Below are positions 36,776 through 48,172 of a stretch of 64,000 bases of DNA, piece after piece; positions within the stretch are counted from its first letter, which is position 1, and each line of letters opens with the position of its first letter. The translations under genes were made by a program, and so were the position numbers. The notes under the pieces were generated by a model. That model had not been told where the DNA came from and did not search any database. It saw nothing but the letters and a program-made list of their open reading frames with translations. The DNA comes from Leptodontidium sp. MPI-SDFR-AT-0119 (taxonomy: Eukaryota > Ascomycota > Leotiomycetes > Helotiales > Leptodontidiaceae), in the NCBI GenBank assembly GCA_020726505.1, contig JAHLEZ010000015.1, positions 1,302,001-1,366,000 of the forward strand. Reading direction: 5' to 3'.

Positions 36776-39700
36776 CGTGAATAAAGGAGCTGCAGGACCG
36801 AATATGTGCAGGTGAGGACCGAACGATAATATACAGGCGTCCTGTCGTCCTTCAGAGGTCTACCAAACCGTGGATCCCTAGTCCTCCATGAAACTTGGGG
36901 CTTGAAAACCCAAAAGTTTGGTCTTGGCGTCTGGAGAAGCAGTGTTAGAATTAATATGCCGGAAAATAAGCAACTCTTGTCCAATTAGGCGCTTCAATGA
37001 TCCAGTGAGGGGAGCTGTCAAGAACAGAACCCGCTGTACCGAGAGGGTGAAACGATATAACAGCACCTCAATATGCCCGAGCAAATGTCGAGCTGTTTGA
37101 ACTTTGGACAGTCAGTGCGCTTGCATCTGAAAAATGACTGCGATCGGTCCGTGAATTTTTGAATAAGGAGACGAGATGATCCTTAGAAGCTTCGTTGGAG
37201 GGAAGATTAACTTCTCGAATGTGAATCAAAGTGGGGGAAAGTGAAGCTACAACTCACGTACGGTTCTTGGATCGCACGAAGGTCTCGTAATCGGCGAAAT
37301 GTCCCCAATACAGGTTGTGACATGCACTTCCCTTCAGAATCTGCAGGCGGCCGATTGGTGAATGGTCCTGGAGTCGCGGGTGCTTAAGCTATATTTTCCC
37401 GAAGCCCTTGTACCGACAGCCGTTGACAGCTCCACAGGGAAGAGGTGGCTCTGATTCCCAATGCAACAAAAAACCCTCAGGTATTTTACGAGTATTTGAG
37501 TTAAGGTATGCTCCGTCTGGAAGTCAATTGCCGCCAAAATCCTGAATATCTTGCGACTCTTCTCGTCGAACCACTGATCCTCCGATCAATGTTATATCCC
37601 CAGATATGGAATCGGCGTGTGATGGACGTGCCGTCGTTTCGATTTCGATCGTCCGGTCGTTGAATCGTGGTTCGACCGAGGCTAAGAAGATGTTTGCAAC
37701 TGGACAATATCCCTGATGTGAGTTTCGGCTTCGAGGTAGCTTTGGTGTCGGTGACGAGCGAAGGGAAGCTGCAGCACGATTGTTCGATGCCGCGAGCCGT
37801 CGACTGGTAGTGTCGAAGGATTGACAGGTGGGAGAAGGTCGTACGGGATGGGGTGGTATTTCGAGGGCGACAGCGCGTGAAGGTCGTCCAAATGCTCACA
37901 ACGAGTGTGTGATCTTGTAGAGAGTGGATGTCGCGTCGAAATGCGAACGTGGAGAGAAGCCAGGCGTGGAAAATAAAAAAGGATGGAGGTTCGCGGTGAT
38001 GGCGACAGAGTAGACGGTAGAGTACGTGCCGTGCAGTGCAGTGCAGTGCAGCGCAGTGTGCAGATGGCAAGCAAGCAAGCATGTGGGTTCCGTGCTGGAA
38101 GATACACCCCTACACGGGACTGGACCCGAGTGGGTTAATCAGTTGAGGAGAGGAGAAGGGAGGAGCCAGTGCCAGGCGGGGATTCGGAAATGGGCGCGGC
38201 GAAATGTGGTCTGCTCTGCCCTTGCACTGACTGGGAACTGTAATTCATTCGTCTGTGGCTTGCGGATATGTCCTGTCCTGTGTGGACGATGCGTGCGTGG
38301 GACCTGCGCTGCTGAGGTGGGTGGGTGGTGCAATGCTGTACAGTGGAGGAGTACAACTCGTGCAGAGAAGAAAGAAAGAAACAAAGAGAGACGACAGATG
38401 GCGGTGATAATGGGTGAGTGAGCGGTGATGAAAAGACAACAGATGCAAGAGTTAGTTACTCCGTACGGTAAACAGTTAGTGGTGTCGAGCAATCGGGCTA
38501 GACGGGTCGACAAGCTCACAGTAGCTCAAGAGGAGTTTACGAATTGGGTCGCGTCGACGATGTGCCCCTGGCTGCTTCCTGCCCGCCTCCCAGCATGGCC
38601 CATGGAAGTCCTGCGCTGCCGAGAAGGAAGGAAGCACTGAGGGACGGACGGCCGGGAAAGGGGGAGGGGAGGCGAGGGGGGATTGGGAGTGGGTGGGAGT
38701 GGGAGTTAGTTAGTTGCATTTGGAGGCGTCTTTTTCCCAGAGCGGAGATGGTGCCTTTTTTAACATTTCTTAGTGTTGGAGCCGTTATCTCGTCTCTTTC
38801 CTACCGCCGCACAGCACAGTACTGTAATACAATTGGTTGTTTTGATTGGGACTCGAGAGAGCTTCAACCCCTGAGAGGTCCCCCCGCAGGCGTTTGTGTG
38901 GTGTTGGTCTTGGTAGATTATTTAGACTTCTTTCGCTGTGGCTGATTTCCCTTGCCTCTCCATGCATCCCCTCCCCTGGATGTGACCCCCAAGCCTCCAA
39001 CGAGCAAGTAGCATGTTAAACAAGCATATCATTCCTCTTCCGAGCTGTCTCCAGCAACTCTGTTAAATTACGACTACTTCTGGAAAGGATGACCGGGAAA
39101 CAATGATGGAAGTGGAAGTGGAAGAGAAACAGAATTGGCAGCTGTACGGAATACCAGACAAGTATTGATTGATGCTAGGGTTGGGCATCGACAAAAGGGC
39201 CGTCACGAGTTACTCACTATCACAACTTACAAAAAGCTTCACGATGATGTGACGACTTAAACCTCTAGCCTCTGGTCCAGCAGCACGAACCACATTCTTC
39301 CCGCAATCTCCCAATCTCGAGCTGTTCCGACTCCATGGTCGACAATTGGATCACAGACCTCGAGCACGAGCAAAGGCTCGGGACGATGATAGCACGGATT
39401 CTCATCCAAGCTCCAACAATCCCTCCCTTATTGGACGGCACAAAGACAGCCTCATCAGACGAACATCTCTCAAGACAACCCTCTGGAACCTCATTGGACT
39501 TTTCCTGCTGAAGACAGAAGATTGTATGGCGCAGAACTTCTTTCCCCTCCCCTCTTCGCCAGCATCCATCTAACTCTGGAAGCGTAAATTTTACCGTAGA
39601 ACGCCCACCCACCTCCCTCATGGACGCCCGCCGAAGTGTTCTCGAAAGGAGAAATCGTGATAGTGGCTTACCACCCTTTCCCACTCTACTGGTCCGTTGC

Positions 39701-40465
39701 GTGTGGCTTTTTTCACCTTGATGCAACCCCGTTTTAGGATGTTTACTATTTTTGTTTTTACTTCCAGCATACGACTAGGTCACTGGGCTGGGAATAATTG
39801 CGAGAGGGAAAGAGAGGAAAGACAAAAGGGGAGGCTTGAAAATACCGACAGGGCAGAGTCGCATCATCCACGATCATCAATCACCCAGGGCTTGAAATAT
39901 CGGTCCCGGACCCCTCCCCGTTTCGTCCCAACTCCCAACTCTGAGGCTGCTTCAATTTCCGAAGTACTCTCGACCAAGCAGTATTTGGACGACTTTTATC
40001 TGTTTAGGTCTGAGTTCTGACAAGACACTTGACAGTCAGTGGTGGCTGATTGATGACACAAACACTGACACTGACCATCTCCATCTCCACATCGAATCCT
40101 CCTGCAGAAGTGAGGGGTGTTAATTGTTTTGATTTTGTTTTCTTTTTCGTTTGCTTTCCGCGAGCCGCGTTCCGTTGAGAGTTATTGCATGTTATATACA
40201 TATGCAATGCACTCCCCCTAAAATTCCTTCACTTCACTTCATCCACTTCCCTCCCTCCCGTCTAAATCCCAATCATCATTATCATTATCATATCATATCT
40301 CCGTCTCCATACTCTGCTCTACCAGCGGATTTCCTCAGCCCGTCCATCCCATCTCATCAAAGTCCCGAACACTCCAGAGGATTCGATATCTCAAACAGAT
40401 CATAGTGTATCATCCTCCGCCCCAAAACACCAGTTCCCCCACCCCCAAATCCTTCAGTAAATATT
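36776..40465. other. Gene-poor 3.7-kb interval upstream of the kinesin gene
   Basis: No convincing coding gene in 3.7 kb. The kinesin leader may contain an intron (minus-strand GTGAGT donor near 37254, CAG acceptor near 37095). Many overlapping frames at 37501-38945 arise from low-complexity CT/GT-rich DNA and translate to Cys/His/Ser/Arg-rich noise. The word TACTCCGTA occurs at 38457-38465. A minus-strand frame at 39265-39726 (153 codons) has mixed composition but no known domain and a non-ATG start. ATCATTATCATT units lie at about 40274-40299, close to the STK19 3' end. Confidence 0.4.
38031..38063. repeat. GTGCA pentanucleotide tandem repeat
   Basis: Four perfect GTGCA units (38031-38050) followed by degenerate copies. 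A shorter version, GTGCAGTGCAGTGC, recurs at about 45014-45027 in another long leader. CAAGCAAGCAAGC follows at about 38068-38080. Confidence 0.8.
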
Positions 40466-41647
40466 CTACAAAGCACGGACACCTCTGCCAATACTCCTAG
40501 TATCAAAAACCTCCAGCATTCCAGCCCCAACACACTCTCCCAGAATCCATTCAAAAGACATGCCATGGAACTGTTTCCACTTCCTCGTCCTGCCCGGCAA
40601 AACACCAAACTCGCCTCTACTATGCCGCGCTGCGCTCGCAGGATCGTCAGCAGCGATCCCTCCGTCCCAGCGCTGACGCAGTAGTGATTCTGGCACCTCG
40701 CAGAACTTGGATTTGGATAGCAGGGACAAGAGATGCGCTCGTGCGTTTGCAAGAAGTTTGAGGAAGGTTCCTGTTGTCGGGAGCGCGAGGGAGTATTCTC
40801 CAAACCCTGGTCCTTTGACCCCTCCCCCGCTGCCTCCAGCGGCGTGAACAGCTCCCTCGCCGCCCACGGCTGCTAGTGATCCAGATGCGGCTTTCGAGAT
40901 GCTATTCAGAGATGTCATGGTCCCCCTCATACCATCTCCAGGTCTCGAATACACATCACTTGAAGTCCAGCCTGGCGTGGCCGTGGTCAAAAACCCAGCC
41001 AACATCAGCGCCTTTGCATCCTTCTCGGACAGCTGCGATCTCGAGACCTTCATCGCGGTAGGAAACTCATGCAACAGCTCCAGGAACTTATTCCTAACAT
41101 CCTCCTCTAGCCCACTCTTCGCGATCATGTCATCCAAATCCCGTACCATGATCAGCACCTCCCCCATACTCCCCCTCCCTCCCACTACGATCTTTCGTAT
41201 AGCTCCTCCCCTTATCAACTCCGCAATCTCCCTCTCCACACTCGTCGGCGAGTTCAGCAGCGCCTGGATATGTGAGACCGTAACAATCGGCGGTAGTGAA
41301 GCTCGAAAATTCAGCACTTCTGCTACGCGCGTCGAGGTCATACCCGTCCTCTGCTCAGGAATCGGATTCCACATCCTGCCTCTGACATACTGGATCGCCT
41401 GTGCAACATCCCGTAACGTCAGATCCGTAGCTAAACTCTTGACAAGCCCAACATCATCCAGCCTGTCCCCAAACAAATCCTCATCTTCGTCGTCCTTATT
41501 TTCGGGTTTCGAAGCAGACCTCTGAACGGGCTTTCGGCGAGGCAGGGAGGAGAAAGTGGATGAGCTGGACGAGTTCCGTTTGAATGCTGGCGGTTTCGTA
41601 GATTTCTTTATCCGGCTTGAATGCGCAGCCGAGAATTTGAAGCTCAT
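40466..41647 (-). CDS. STK19: STK19 family protein (393 aa)
   Basis: Single exon, ATG at 41647. The first 55 residues are basic and serine-rich; an acidic DDEDEDLFGDRLDD patch follows. The folded region starts near residue 60 and shows the STK19 family pattern: LTLRDVAQAIQYVRGRMWNPIPEQRTGM, LPPIVTVSHIQALL, SPTSVEREIAELIRGGAIRKIVV, LIMVRDLDDMI and LSEKDAKALMLAGFLT, ending with FEWILGECVGAGMLEVFDT. The family was first called serine/threonine kinase 19. More recent work describes a winged-helix DNA-binding protein that takes part in transcription-coupled repair in animals. No kinase motif (such as HRD or DFG) is visible here, which agrees with that view. A glycine-rich insert lies at about 255-280. 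It is divergent from the histidine phosphatase gene (354 bases between starts). Confidence 0.87.
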   Translation of the reverse strand: MSFKFSAAHSSRIKKSTKPPAFKRNSSSSSTFSSLPRRKPVQRSASKPENKDDEDEDLFGDRLDDVGLVKSLATDLTLRDVAQAIQYVRGRMWNPIPEQRTGMTSTRVAEVLNFRASLPPIVTVSHIQALLNSPTSVEREIAELIRGGAIRKIVVGGRGSMGEVLIMVRDLDDMIAKSGLEEDVRNKFLELLHEFPTAMKVSRSQLSEKDAKALMLAGFLTTATPGWTSSDVYSRPGDGMRGTMTSLNSISKAASGSLAAVGGEGAVHAAGGSGGGVKGPGFGEYSLALPTTGTFLKLLANARAHLLSLLSKSKFCEVPESLLRQRWDGGIAADDPASAARHSRGEFGVLPGRTRKWKQFHGMSFEWILGECVGAGMLEVFDTRSIGRGVRAL

Positions 41648-42001
41648 CGCTCGCTGGCTATCCGCACTCCTTGATGAGCTGTCGTTTTGTGGTAACTTGA
41701 CAGAGGATGACGATGACTGACTGGATGTTTGCGGGAAACAAGGGGTTGTTGCTGTCTAAAATCGCGAACCCACTTTGCCTTGCCTTGCCTTATCGCTATC
41801 GTGGTTAGTGCCAGCCTAGAATGCCGTCAGCCTTTCCAAATTCCACTCCACTCCCGTTCCGGCTCGCCAGCACTTTTGGTGGGACCTTGCAGCTGTCCAA
41901 GACATTTTGTTCTGTGCACCCCATTGTCACTCAAAAGAGAGACACTTCTTCTCCTGCTTCCGTCTACACCTCCTAACCAAAACTCGCCAAGACAAGAAAG
42001 C
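41648..42001. promoter_or_regulatory. Compact divergent promoter, STK19 and histidine phosphatase
   Basis: 354 bases between divergent starts. It holds CCTTGCCTTGCCTT units at about 41777-41790 and a pyrimidine-rich leader before ATG 42002. No TATA-like element is evident. The short length makes shared regulation of the two genes likely. Confidence 0.45.
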
Positions 42002-43149
42002 ATGGCACCCACGGTCATCTTAATCCGACATGCTCAAGCTCGTCACAGTATGTAAATTTCAAAAGGTCTTCCGAAAAATTGCTTCAAATATCCAGACTAA
42101 CAAAAAATCCCAGATGCCACAAATAAGTTCCCCACACCGCCATCATGGATCCAGATACTTACCTGGATCACGAAAATACATACATTTTTCTGAAAGCTAA
42201 CTTGCTCCACAGGATTATAGCATACCTGACCCTGCTCTTACAGAACTTGGATTCGGCGAACAGTGCGATGAACTAGCAAAGCACTTGGAGCATGAGCTGC
42301 CTCTGGCACAGGAGATTGAGCTGATTGTTGTCAGTCCAATGAGACGAACGCTTCAGACAGCTCAAGTCAGTATATCTTCTTTTTTCCCCAGTTTCACTGC
42401 CTCTGAGGCTTCCCTGGAACATTCTTACCAAACCATCCTGGACAACTTGTGTACGAACGAGATACTAACCATTTATAGCAAGGACTTGGTTGGCTGATGA
42501 AGAGAGGCGTCCCAGTCATCCTACGTGCCGAATTCCAGGAGAATTCTGACAGTCCATGTGACACTGGTTCTCCTATACCAGAGATGGAGAAGGAATGGCC
42601 TCAATTCGACGTGGGTGAACCTCAATTTACCTCGAACCTACTCTTGACTCCTCGATACTGACCAAAATGATCTAGTGGTCGACTGTCGATCCCAGATATC
42701 CAGCCACCGATGGTCTGTACGAGTGCACCAGAGAAGGATTGACAAAGCGCGGTATTGCGGCAAGAACTTTCCTACGAAATAGACCAGAGAAGGTCATCGC
42801 AGTCGTGTCCCATGCCGGATTCTTGAGAACAAGTCTTTGTTCCAGGAGGTTTGAGAATGCGGACTACAGAATCTTCAACTTCGGAGAAGAAGAGGAAGCT
42901 GATGTTCCTGCCTTGGTGGAGTGGGCACTGACGGAAGTGAGTACCATTCAATCCGTAGTTGCTGTGGTGGAATTGGCCCAAGAGCTAGCTCAGGCACCTT
43001 GATTATGGATCATATGCTGACCCTCCGCATAGAAAAAGGGCGGTGGTCTTGGGAAGAGTGAGAAGGGAATTTTCGAACTGCATGATGGTGATTATGCTGC
43101 AAAGGAGAAGCCCGAGCCAGAAGAAGTGGTCAATGAAAACCCCTCTTAG
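42002..43149 (+). CDS. Histidine phosphatase / phosphoglycerate mutase-like protein (237 aa)
   Basis: Six exons by my reading: 42002-42047, 42114-42126, 42221-42365, 42479-42610, 42676-42936 and 43033-43149; phases are consistent. The RHG motif is at the N-terminus (VILIRHAQARHN). Other family marks are IPDPALTELGFGEQ, LIVVSPMRRTLQTA (second Arg), and AVVSHAGFLR (second catalytic His, residue about 180). The C-terminal exon is basic/acidic tail sequence (KKGGGLGKSEKG onward). Small fungal members of this clan dephosphorylate sugar phosphates or other small molecules; the substrate here is unknown. The second exon is only 13 bases, and exon 3 is read from 42221 (acceptor ATTATAG). The nearer CAG acceptor at 42210-42212 would break the frame. 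Confidence 0.83.
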
Positions 43150-46054
43150 GCAGCAGATTATTCTTGGTCTGTCGCTGGACACTTGGATCGCGAGTTCCGA
43201 AGTGCATTTTTGAATGATATACTTGTTGGGAGCGAAACTCATAGACATGGATAGATGTCTTCATAGACCAGTAGGAATTGCCGTTGCGCTTTGAAGTTTG
43301 AATGGTCATGCCGTGATGTTTGTGACTTTCAGCCTCTCCTCTTCAGCGCTCCCTCCTAGGAGACCGAGTAGCCCCTTATATGATGCTTTGGTGACAGTTA
43401 CAACTTGGTACTCTCAATTGGCTGCTTACGGAAATGGACTTTGATTCAGTAAGCTCTGCGTCGGCAACCCCGTGACCGAAGCAATAAAGCAGTTCTTGGG
43501 GCTGAAAGTTCGAGGGAAAGCGTGCTGTGACCCACTGGTCAGATACAAGGTACATCAGGCAGATACCTTCTGGATTGTGGCTGAAGCCAAGCCAGTTTTT
43601 GGACGTATGTTGTTTGTAAACAACAGCTGAGGTCGCCAAGGTAGGTAGCTGTTGCTTGCTCTTCCAGAACTCAAGCTTGTGCGTTTCAAAAGCTATGGGC
43701 CTGGAGATGTTGTGCTGATGTTCCAAGTGCCAAGTGATCTTCGAAGAAATACCATGTTTAAATGGGAATTTTTGGTGCAGGTTTCGATCTGTATTGCTTT
43801 TCCCGATACATCTGGAGGACCTTGTGGCAGGGCGATCAGGGAGGCGAATATCGTGGTTATGTCATTCCCAGCGAGGGGTCGTCCCGTTTATTAAGGCTGA
43901 CTGGCCTGGCTTCAGAAGCCTTGCCCAAGAGCAAATCCGTAGTTCTAAGTGGTCGAAGCTGTCGTATCATCAGCCGTGGCTTGGGAAAGGAGGATGTGGC
44001 TTGGACCAGAGGCGTGGGCCTTGTCCAATGGCTATGCTGGAATTGTATCGGCCTTTCAAAAGTGCCGTGTGGCAGACGGCCAAGGCAGAGCGACTCAAGA
44101 GATATGGCTGCTCATCACGATTCTCAGGGCGAATTTTCGGTCAAAGACTTAGTGAGTATTTAGGAGTTCCAAGCAGGTCCCTCTTCAACGCATCTTTAAA
44201 AACTAGGAACGATGTGGAGCGTGAAAAGGCGGTTTTCTTCTTCCACTTCTCTTCAAGAAAGGTAGGGATCTACCCGATCAGAGTTATCTCAAGTCCGACG
44301 GGTTTGTCCCATCGGCTAATGATCCACGTCCATCGAGGACAAGTCTTCCAGCTGTTCGGCAGTAGTGGCCAGGAAGTGAAAGCCGGTGGTTCAAATTGCA
44401 GGGTAAACATTGCCCGATATCATATTGCACTGATAGAGGTGCCGTGACAGCATCCCTCCCCGGGAAGAGGATTGTCTTTCGTCCAGAGGGGTAGATCTCA
44501 GGAGCTGCTCGTCCTCCTCTTGCAATCGAAAGTCCATCCACAGATGCCAAGTACGGGGTGATCCTCCAGCAGATTTGGACGCAAGTGCCAACCAGAGGCA
44601 GTGATGGAGCACGTCAGAAGGGGAAAGCCCACTAAGCTTTGACCCGATATGGTCATATCGTGGAGGAGGCAGGCCAGAACAGGAACAGGAACTGAGGCAT
44701 GCCAAAAGCATCAAAGTCGGTGGCGAAGGGTACTGGCCGCCACAGGCATATTGGCATATTGGCTGGTAAGGAACCCAGGTACCCAGAGTCAGTGAAGAAT
44801 CGGCCAAGATGCAGGAAAAAGATCCGGCCCAATGATACGGTGTGCTGTGCCATGCTTCGCTACGCTTTGCTGTGCAGCAGCCAGCGTGAGGCGAATTGAC
44901 CGAGTGGGAAGAGGAAGAGGGCTGGGCTTGATGGAGCTGGGGCTGAATAATATTCTGGAGTTACTAGGTAGATGAGCTGGAGCTGGAGCTGCAGCTGTGT
45001 ATGCTCAGTCTTGTGCAGTGCAGTGCGATGCGGTGAAGGTTGAGTTAAGAGTTCTTCTAGCAAGTTAACTGTGAGGACACAGCCCAGATTTCCCTTGTTT
45101 ACCTACTACCTTCTTTGCCTTCTTTTGCCTTGCTTTACTCCGTAACAACAAATAGAAGGTAAGGCAAAGAAAGAAGGCTTCAAGATTCTCTTCTCCTCCA
45201 GGGCAGCCATCCCAGGACAAGGATGGATCGTCTAGCTCGATCTCGCCTAGCCCAGAGCTACTGCACAATCAGGGGCATCCCTGACGGTAGGCCCACTCTT
45301 CTGGTCGGCATAGCCACAATGGACTCACCCACCTCGCAGCCTCCGTCATATTCACCACTAACACAGGTCGACAGCGCTCCTCTCAACCTCCTACGACCGA
45401 CCCGAACTGGCACCGCACCGCACCGCTGGCCTGGCGTGGTCACTCACTCCATCAGTCAGTCAGCCTTCAGCTTTCCTCTCCTCTGTGTGTGTGTTTGTAT
45501 TCCACGACCAACTATCTCCTCTGCAGCTCAACGTCGCACCCGCCTGAAAACAAGACTTCATCCATCATTAACACTTTCCGCTCACGGCCCTGCGCGACAC
45601 ATCCATACCCTTTTACTTTCGGCCTTCAGCCCATTCATTGTATCGATTGCCCTTCCTCCGCCTGACTGGCTGAGCTGCGAAAGCTTCCGTCGTACCGAGT
45701 TATGTCCAGCGAGGTCGCAGAGAGAAACCTGACCTTCTCTACTGACCTTCGGACGAGCGCGCATCCTCTCCATTCCCAAGCCTTAAAGCGCAATCCACCA
45801 AGGTCAGTAGTACTACTTAACAATGGCCCTGCGGCTGCTAAACTCTCCAGGACAAAGCCTTGCGATCCGAATTGAAGCTTTTGCCCCTCCTCGAAGAGCT
45901 GTCCGTCGGACTCGAAATGCCCTGTTGACTCTTGAACGAATGTGACCTCGAAATCACTGTCTTATCACTACGGGCGCGACCCTTCATTCGCAGAAACATA
46001 CTCGCAGATTGGCTTAGAGACTCTACACAGATCGTGCCTTAGAAAACCACCCTC
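43150..46054. promoter_or_regulatory. Long upstream region and leader of the C2H2 regulator
   Basis: 2.9 kb. Bases 45060-46054 are CT-rich on the plus strand with TG repeats (about 45485-45497) and look like a long 5' leader. TACTCCGTA is at 45136-45144. An AGCTGGAGCTGGAGCTG tandem sits near 44969-44993. A 237-codon plus-strand frame (43734-44447) starts with GTG, and its translation has no domain or compositional support, so I do not call it a gene. The first part (43150-43300) is the 3' flank of the histidine phosphatase gene. Confidence 0.4.
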
Positions 46055-48172
46055 ATGGCATCAGAGCAAGCTGGAGTATCGGCTCCTCTCTTCAACACGA
46101 ACTTGTCCGAACCCGTCACCACTTCCGATCCAGATCCAGCGCGATCCAAGTCTTTGAAACGGGGCAGATCAGACCAAGTTCCGCCAAGTTTGACTTCCAT
46201 TGCGCATGCTGGGCTGGGCGGGTCTCCTTCTCCAAAGTCGCCACGATTCAAGGGCACTTTTTCTCCGGGATTCGCTCCTATTCCACTTACCGGGGAGGCG
46301 GCTTTGGATGACGAACGGAGGAGGTTTGAGGAGAATCAACGAAGGCAGCAACCTGCGATGAGTGAAAACCCAGGCCACAAGGCCCTCTCGTCACTCATGG
46401 CTGGCGGTGGTGCTGGAATGAGCAAACCACAGGATGCCCCAGTAGCAACGACAACCCTCAGTGAAGGTTTGTCGATGGCCGCAAACGCAATCTCTATCCC
46501 TAGTCCTATGCATTTCGAAACAAGTCAGGAAACCAGTCCAGCAAGTGTAACGAGCCTCGCAAGTTTGGGTAGTTCAGCACAAACTGCAACCGCGAGCTCA
46601 ACTCTGGTAGCAAGCCCCGCAGCAATGACGAGCGCTATAGACGCAGAAGCCCGAGAACCAAGGCCTGGGAACAGCAATATGCTTCAGACACCTAGTGATG
46701 AGCAGCAACCGAATCGTGCCCTGTCTTTCCCAGGAAATGTCCTCGCCCAGCAAGATCCCCGGATGCCTTCCAGGGGTTTGAGTTTGCCGATGCCTGGACA
46801 GCAGTTGGCACCGAGATCGCCATCACAGAAAAAGCACAAGTGCCCATACTGCGAGACCGAATTCACACGACATCACAACCTCAAGAGTCATCTTCTAACG
46901 CACAGTCAAGAAAAACCATACGTGTGTCAAACATGCCAAATGAGATTTCGGCGTCTACACGATCTCAAACGTCATATGAAGCTACATACTGGAGAACGAC
47001 CCCATATTTGCCCAAAATGTGATCGCAAATTCGCACGAGGGGATGCATTGGCCCGTCATAGCAAGGGCCAAGGCGGATGTGCTGGAAGGAGAGCCAGTAT
47101 GGGCAGTTTTGGAGGAGAGGACGATTATGAGGGCTCGAACGCTGGAGATGGGGATGACAGCATGATGGATGGTGTGTTATACGCCAACGGAACGCCACAC
47201 CCCAATGATAATGAAATGACGGAAGAGGACCGTCGCCGGTTCAGTCTCCCCAGTATCAAAGCTCAGCATGTAGCTGGGCCTGGCAGTGGAGATAGTTACT
47301 CTTCCCATTCTCGAACTCCAAGCACATATCCACCTGCTGGGCCCCGACCTGGCCAATCATCTGGGGGTCTCTACCCTCCCAATGCTGAACGAGGTGGATC
47401 TTCGGCATCTACCTCTCCAAGCATGCAAAATAGCATAGTTGGGGGCCACACTCCCAACACAAGTATCTCCTCCGTGCCTTTGAGCACTGGAGGAAATTCA
47501 ATGTTTTCGCAGAGTGGCATGACCGAAAGTCCGAAACCTCTCAGCCCAGGGGGTATGCATTCGCACCAACTTGGACACGATCCTTCTTCCATAAATAGAC
47601 AGAGATCGCCAAGTCTTACTACACAATTTCAGCAACAGCACTTTGGTCGCCGACAGTCCGGGCGGTCTTCCCCTCCGGCCATGTCTCCCGGAATGTCCCT
47701 ACCGTCTCCTCACGGCACCTCTCTTGTTCCTAAACTTCCTGCTCTTGCTGGTTTGGCTCCACCTGATCAGAGGTATACCTTATCAAGTCAAACATCAAAT
47801 CAACAAATGTCCGCCAATGGTAATCATCCTGGCCAACCTGGGCCTGGACCTACCTCTCCAAGTGCTATGTTCCAGCCGCAAGGAGGGCCTGCTCCAGGAA
47901 GGGGGTACCCAAGCAGCCCCAACCATCAAGGCTCAGGGAGCGGCGACAGCAGCAACAATCTCTTTGCTTCCGGGGACCGAGGAGTATGGAACTACGTCCA
48001 GCAACTGGAGGACAAAGTTAAGCAGCTGTCTGAAAAGGTCCAGGCCATGGAAAATACCGAGAAGAGCCAGGAAGACCGATATAACCATCTTTTGGAGGAA
48101 GTCATGTCCCTTAGACGCCAAGTCAACGGGCAGAATATACCTCCACAGCCACCTCTTCAGGGGCATTCATAA
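46055..48172 (+). CDS. C2H2 zinc-finger transcription factor (705 aa)
   Basis: Single exon from ATG 46055. Residues about 264-345 hold three tandem C2H2 fingers: CPYCETEFTRHHNLKSHLLTH, CQTCQMRFRRLHDLKRHMKLH and CPKCDRKFARGDALARH. The first two are followed by SQEKPYV and TGERPHI linkers. The rest is low-complexity: Ser/Pro/Thr-rich N-terminal region, Gly/Ser/Pro/Gln-rich region 380-620, typical of activation domains. Residues about 640-690 (NYVQQLEDKVKQLSEKVQAMENTEK...) form a predicted coiled coil, which suggests dimerisation. It is nuclear and sequence-specific. I do not recognise a named orthologue with confidence. The unusually long upstream region (2.9 kb) fits a gene under complex control. 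Confidence 0.9.
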   Translation: MASEQAGVSAPLFNTNLSEPVTTSDPDPARSKSLKRGRSDQVPPSLTSIAHAGLGGSPSPKSPRFKGTFSPGFAPIPLTGEAALDDERRRFEENQRRQQPAMSENPGHKALSSLMAGGGAGMSKPQDAPVATTTLSEGLSMAANAISIPSPMHFETSQETSPASVTSLASLGSSAQTATASSTLVASPAAMTSAIDAEAREPRPGNSNMLQTPSDEQQPNRALSFPGNVLAQQDPRMPSRGLSLPMPGQQLAPRSPSQKKHKCPYCETEFTRHHNLKSHLLTHSQEKPYVCQTCQMRFRRLHDLKRHMKLHTGERPHICPKCDRKFARGDALARHSKGQGGCAGRRASMGSFGGEDDYEGSNAGDGDDSMMDGVLYANGTPHPNDNEMTEEDRRRFSLPSIKAQHVAGPGSGDSYSSHSRTPSTYPPAGPRPGQSSGGLYPPNAERGGSSASTSPSMQNSIVGGHTPNTSISSVPLSTGGNSMFSQSGMTESPKPLSPGGMHSHQLGHDPSSINRQRSPSLTTQFQQQHFGRRQSGRSSPPAMSPGMSLPSPHGTSLVPKLPALAGLAPPDQRYTLSSQTSNQQMSANGNHPGQPGPGPTSPSAMFQPQGGPAPGRGYPSSPNHQGSGSGDSSNNLFASGDRGVWNYVQQLEDKVKQLSEKVQAMENTEKSQEDRYNHLLEEVMSLRRQVNGQNIPPQPPLQGHS

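Noticed and set aside
37501..38945. Several overlapping frames upstream of the kinesin gene
   Set aside because: They arise from GT/CT-rich simple sequence on both strands and translate to Cys/His/Arg/Ser-rich noise.
39265..39726. 153-codon minus-strand frame
   Set aside because: Mixed composition but no ATG start, no domain and no splice partner. It cannot be supported as a gene.
43376..43726. 116-codon minus-strand frame downstream of the histidine phosphatase gene
   Set aside because: No domain or signal, and it overlaps equally long plus-strand frames.
43734..44447. 237-codon plus-strand open frame
   Set aside because: It starts with GTG, shows no recognisable domain or signal, and overlaps other frames of similar length. 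A chance frame in a long upstream region is more likely.
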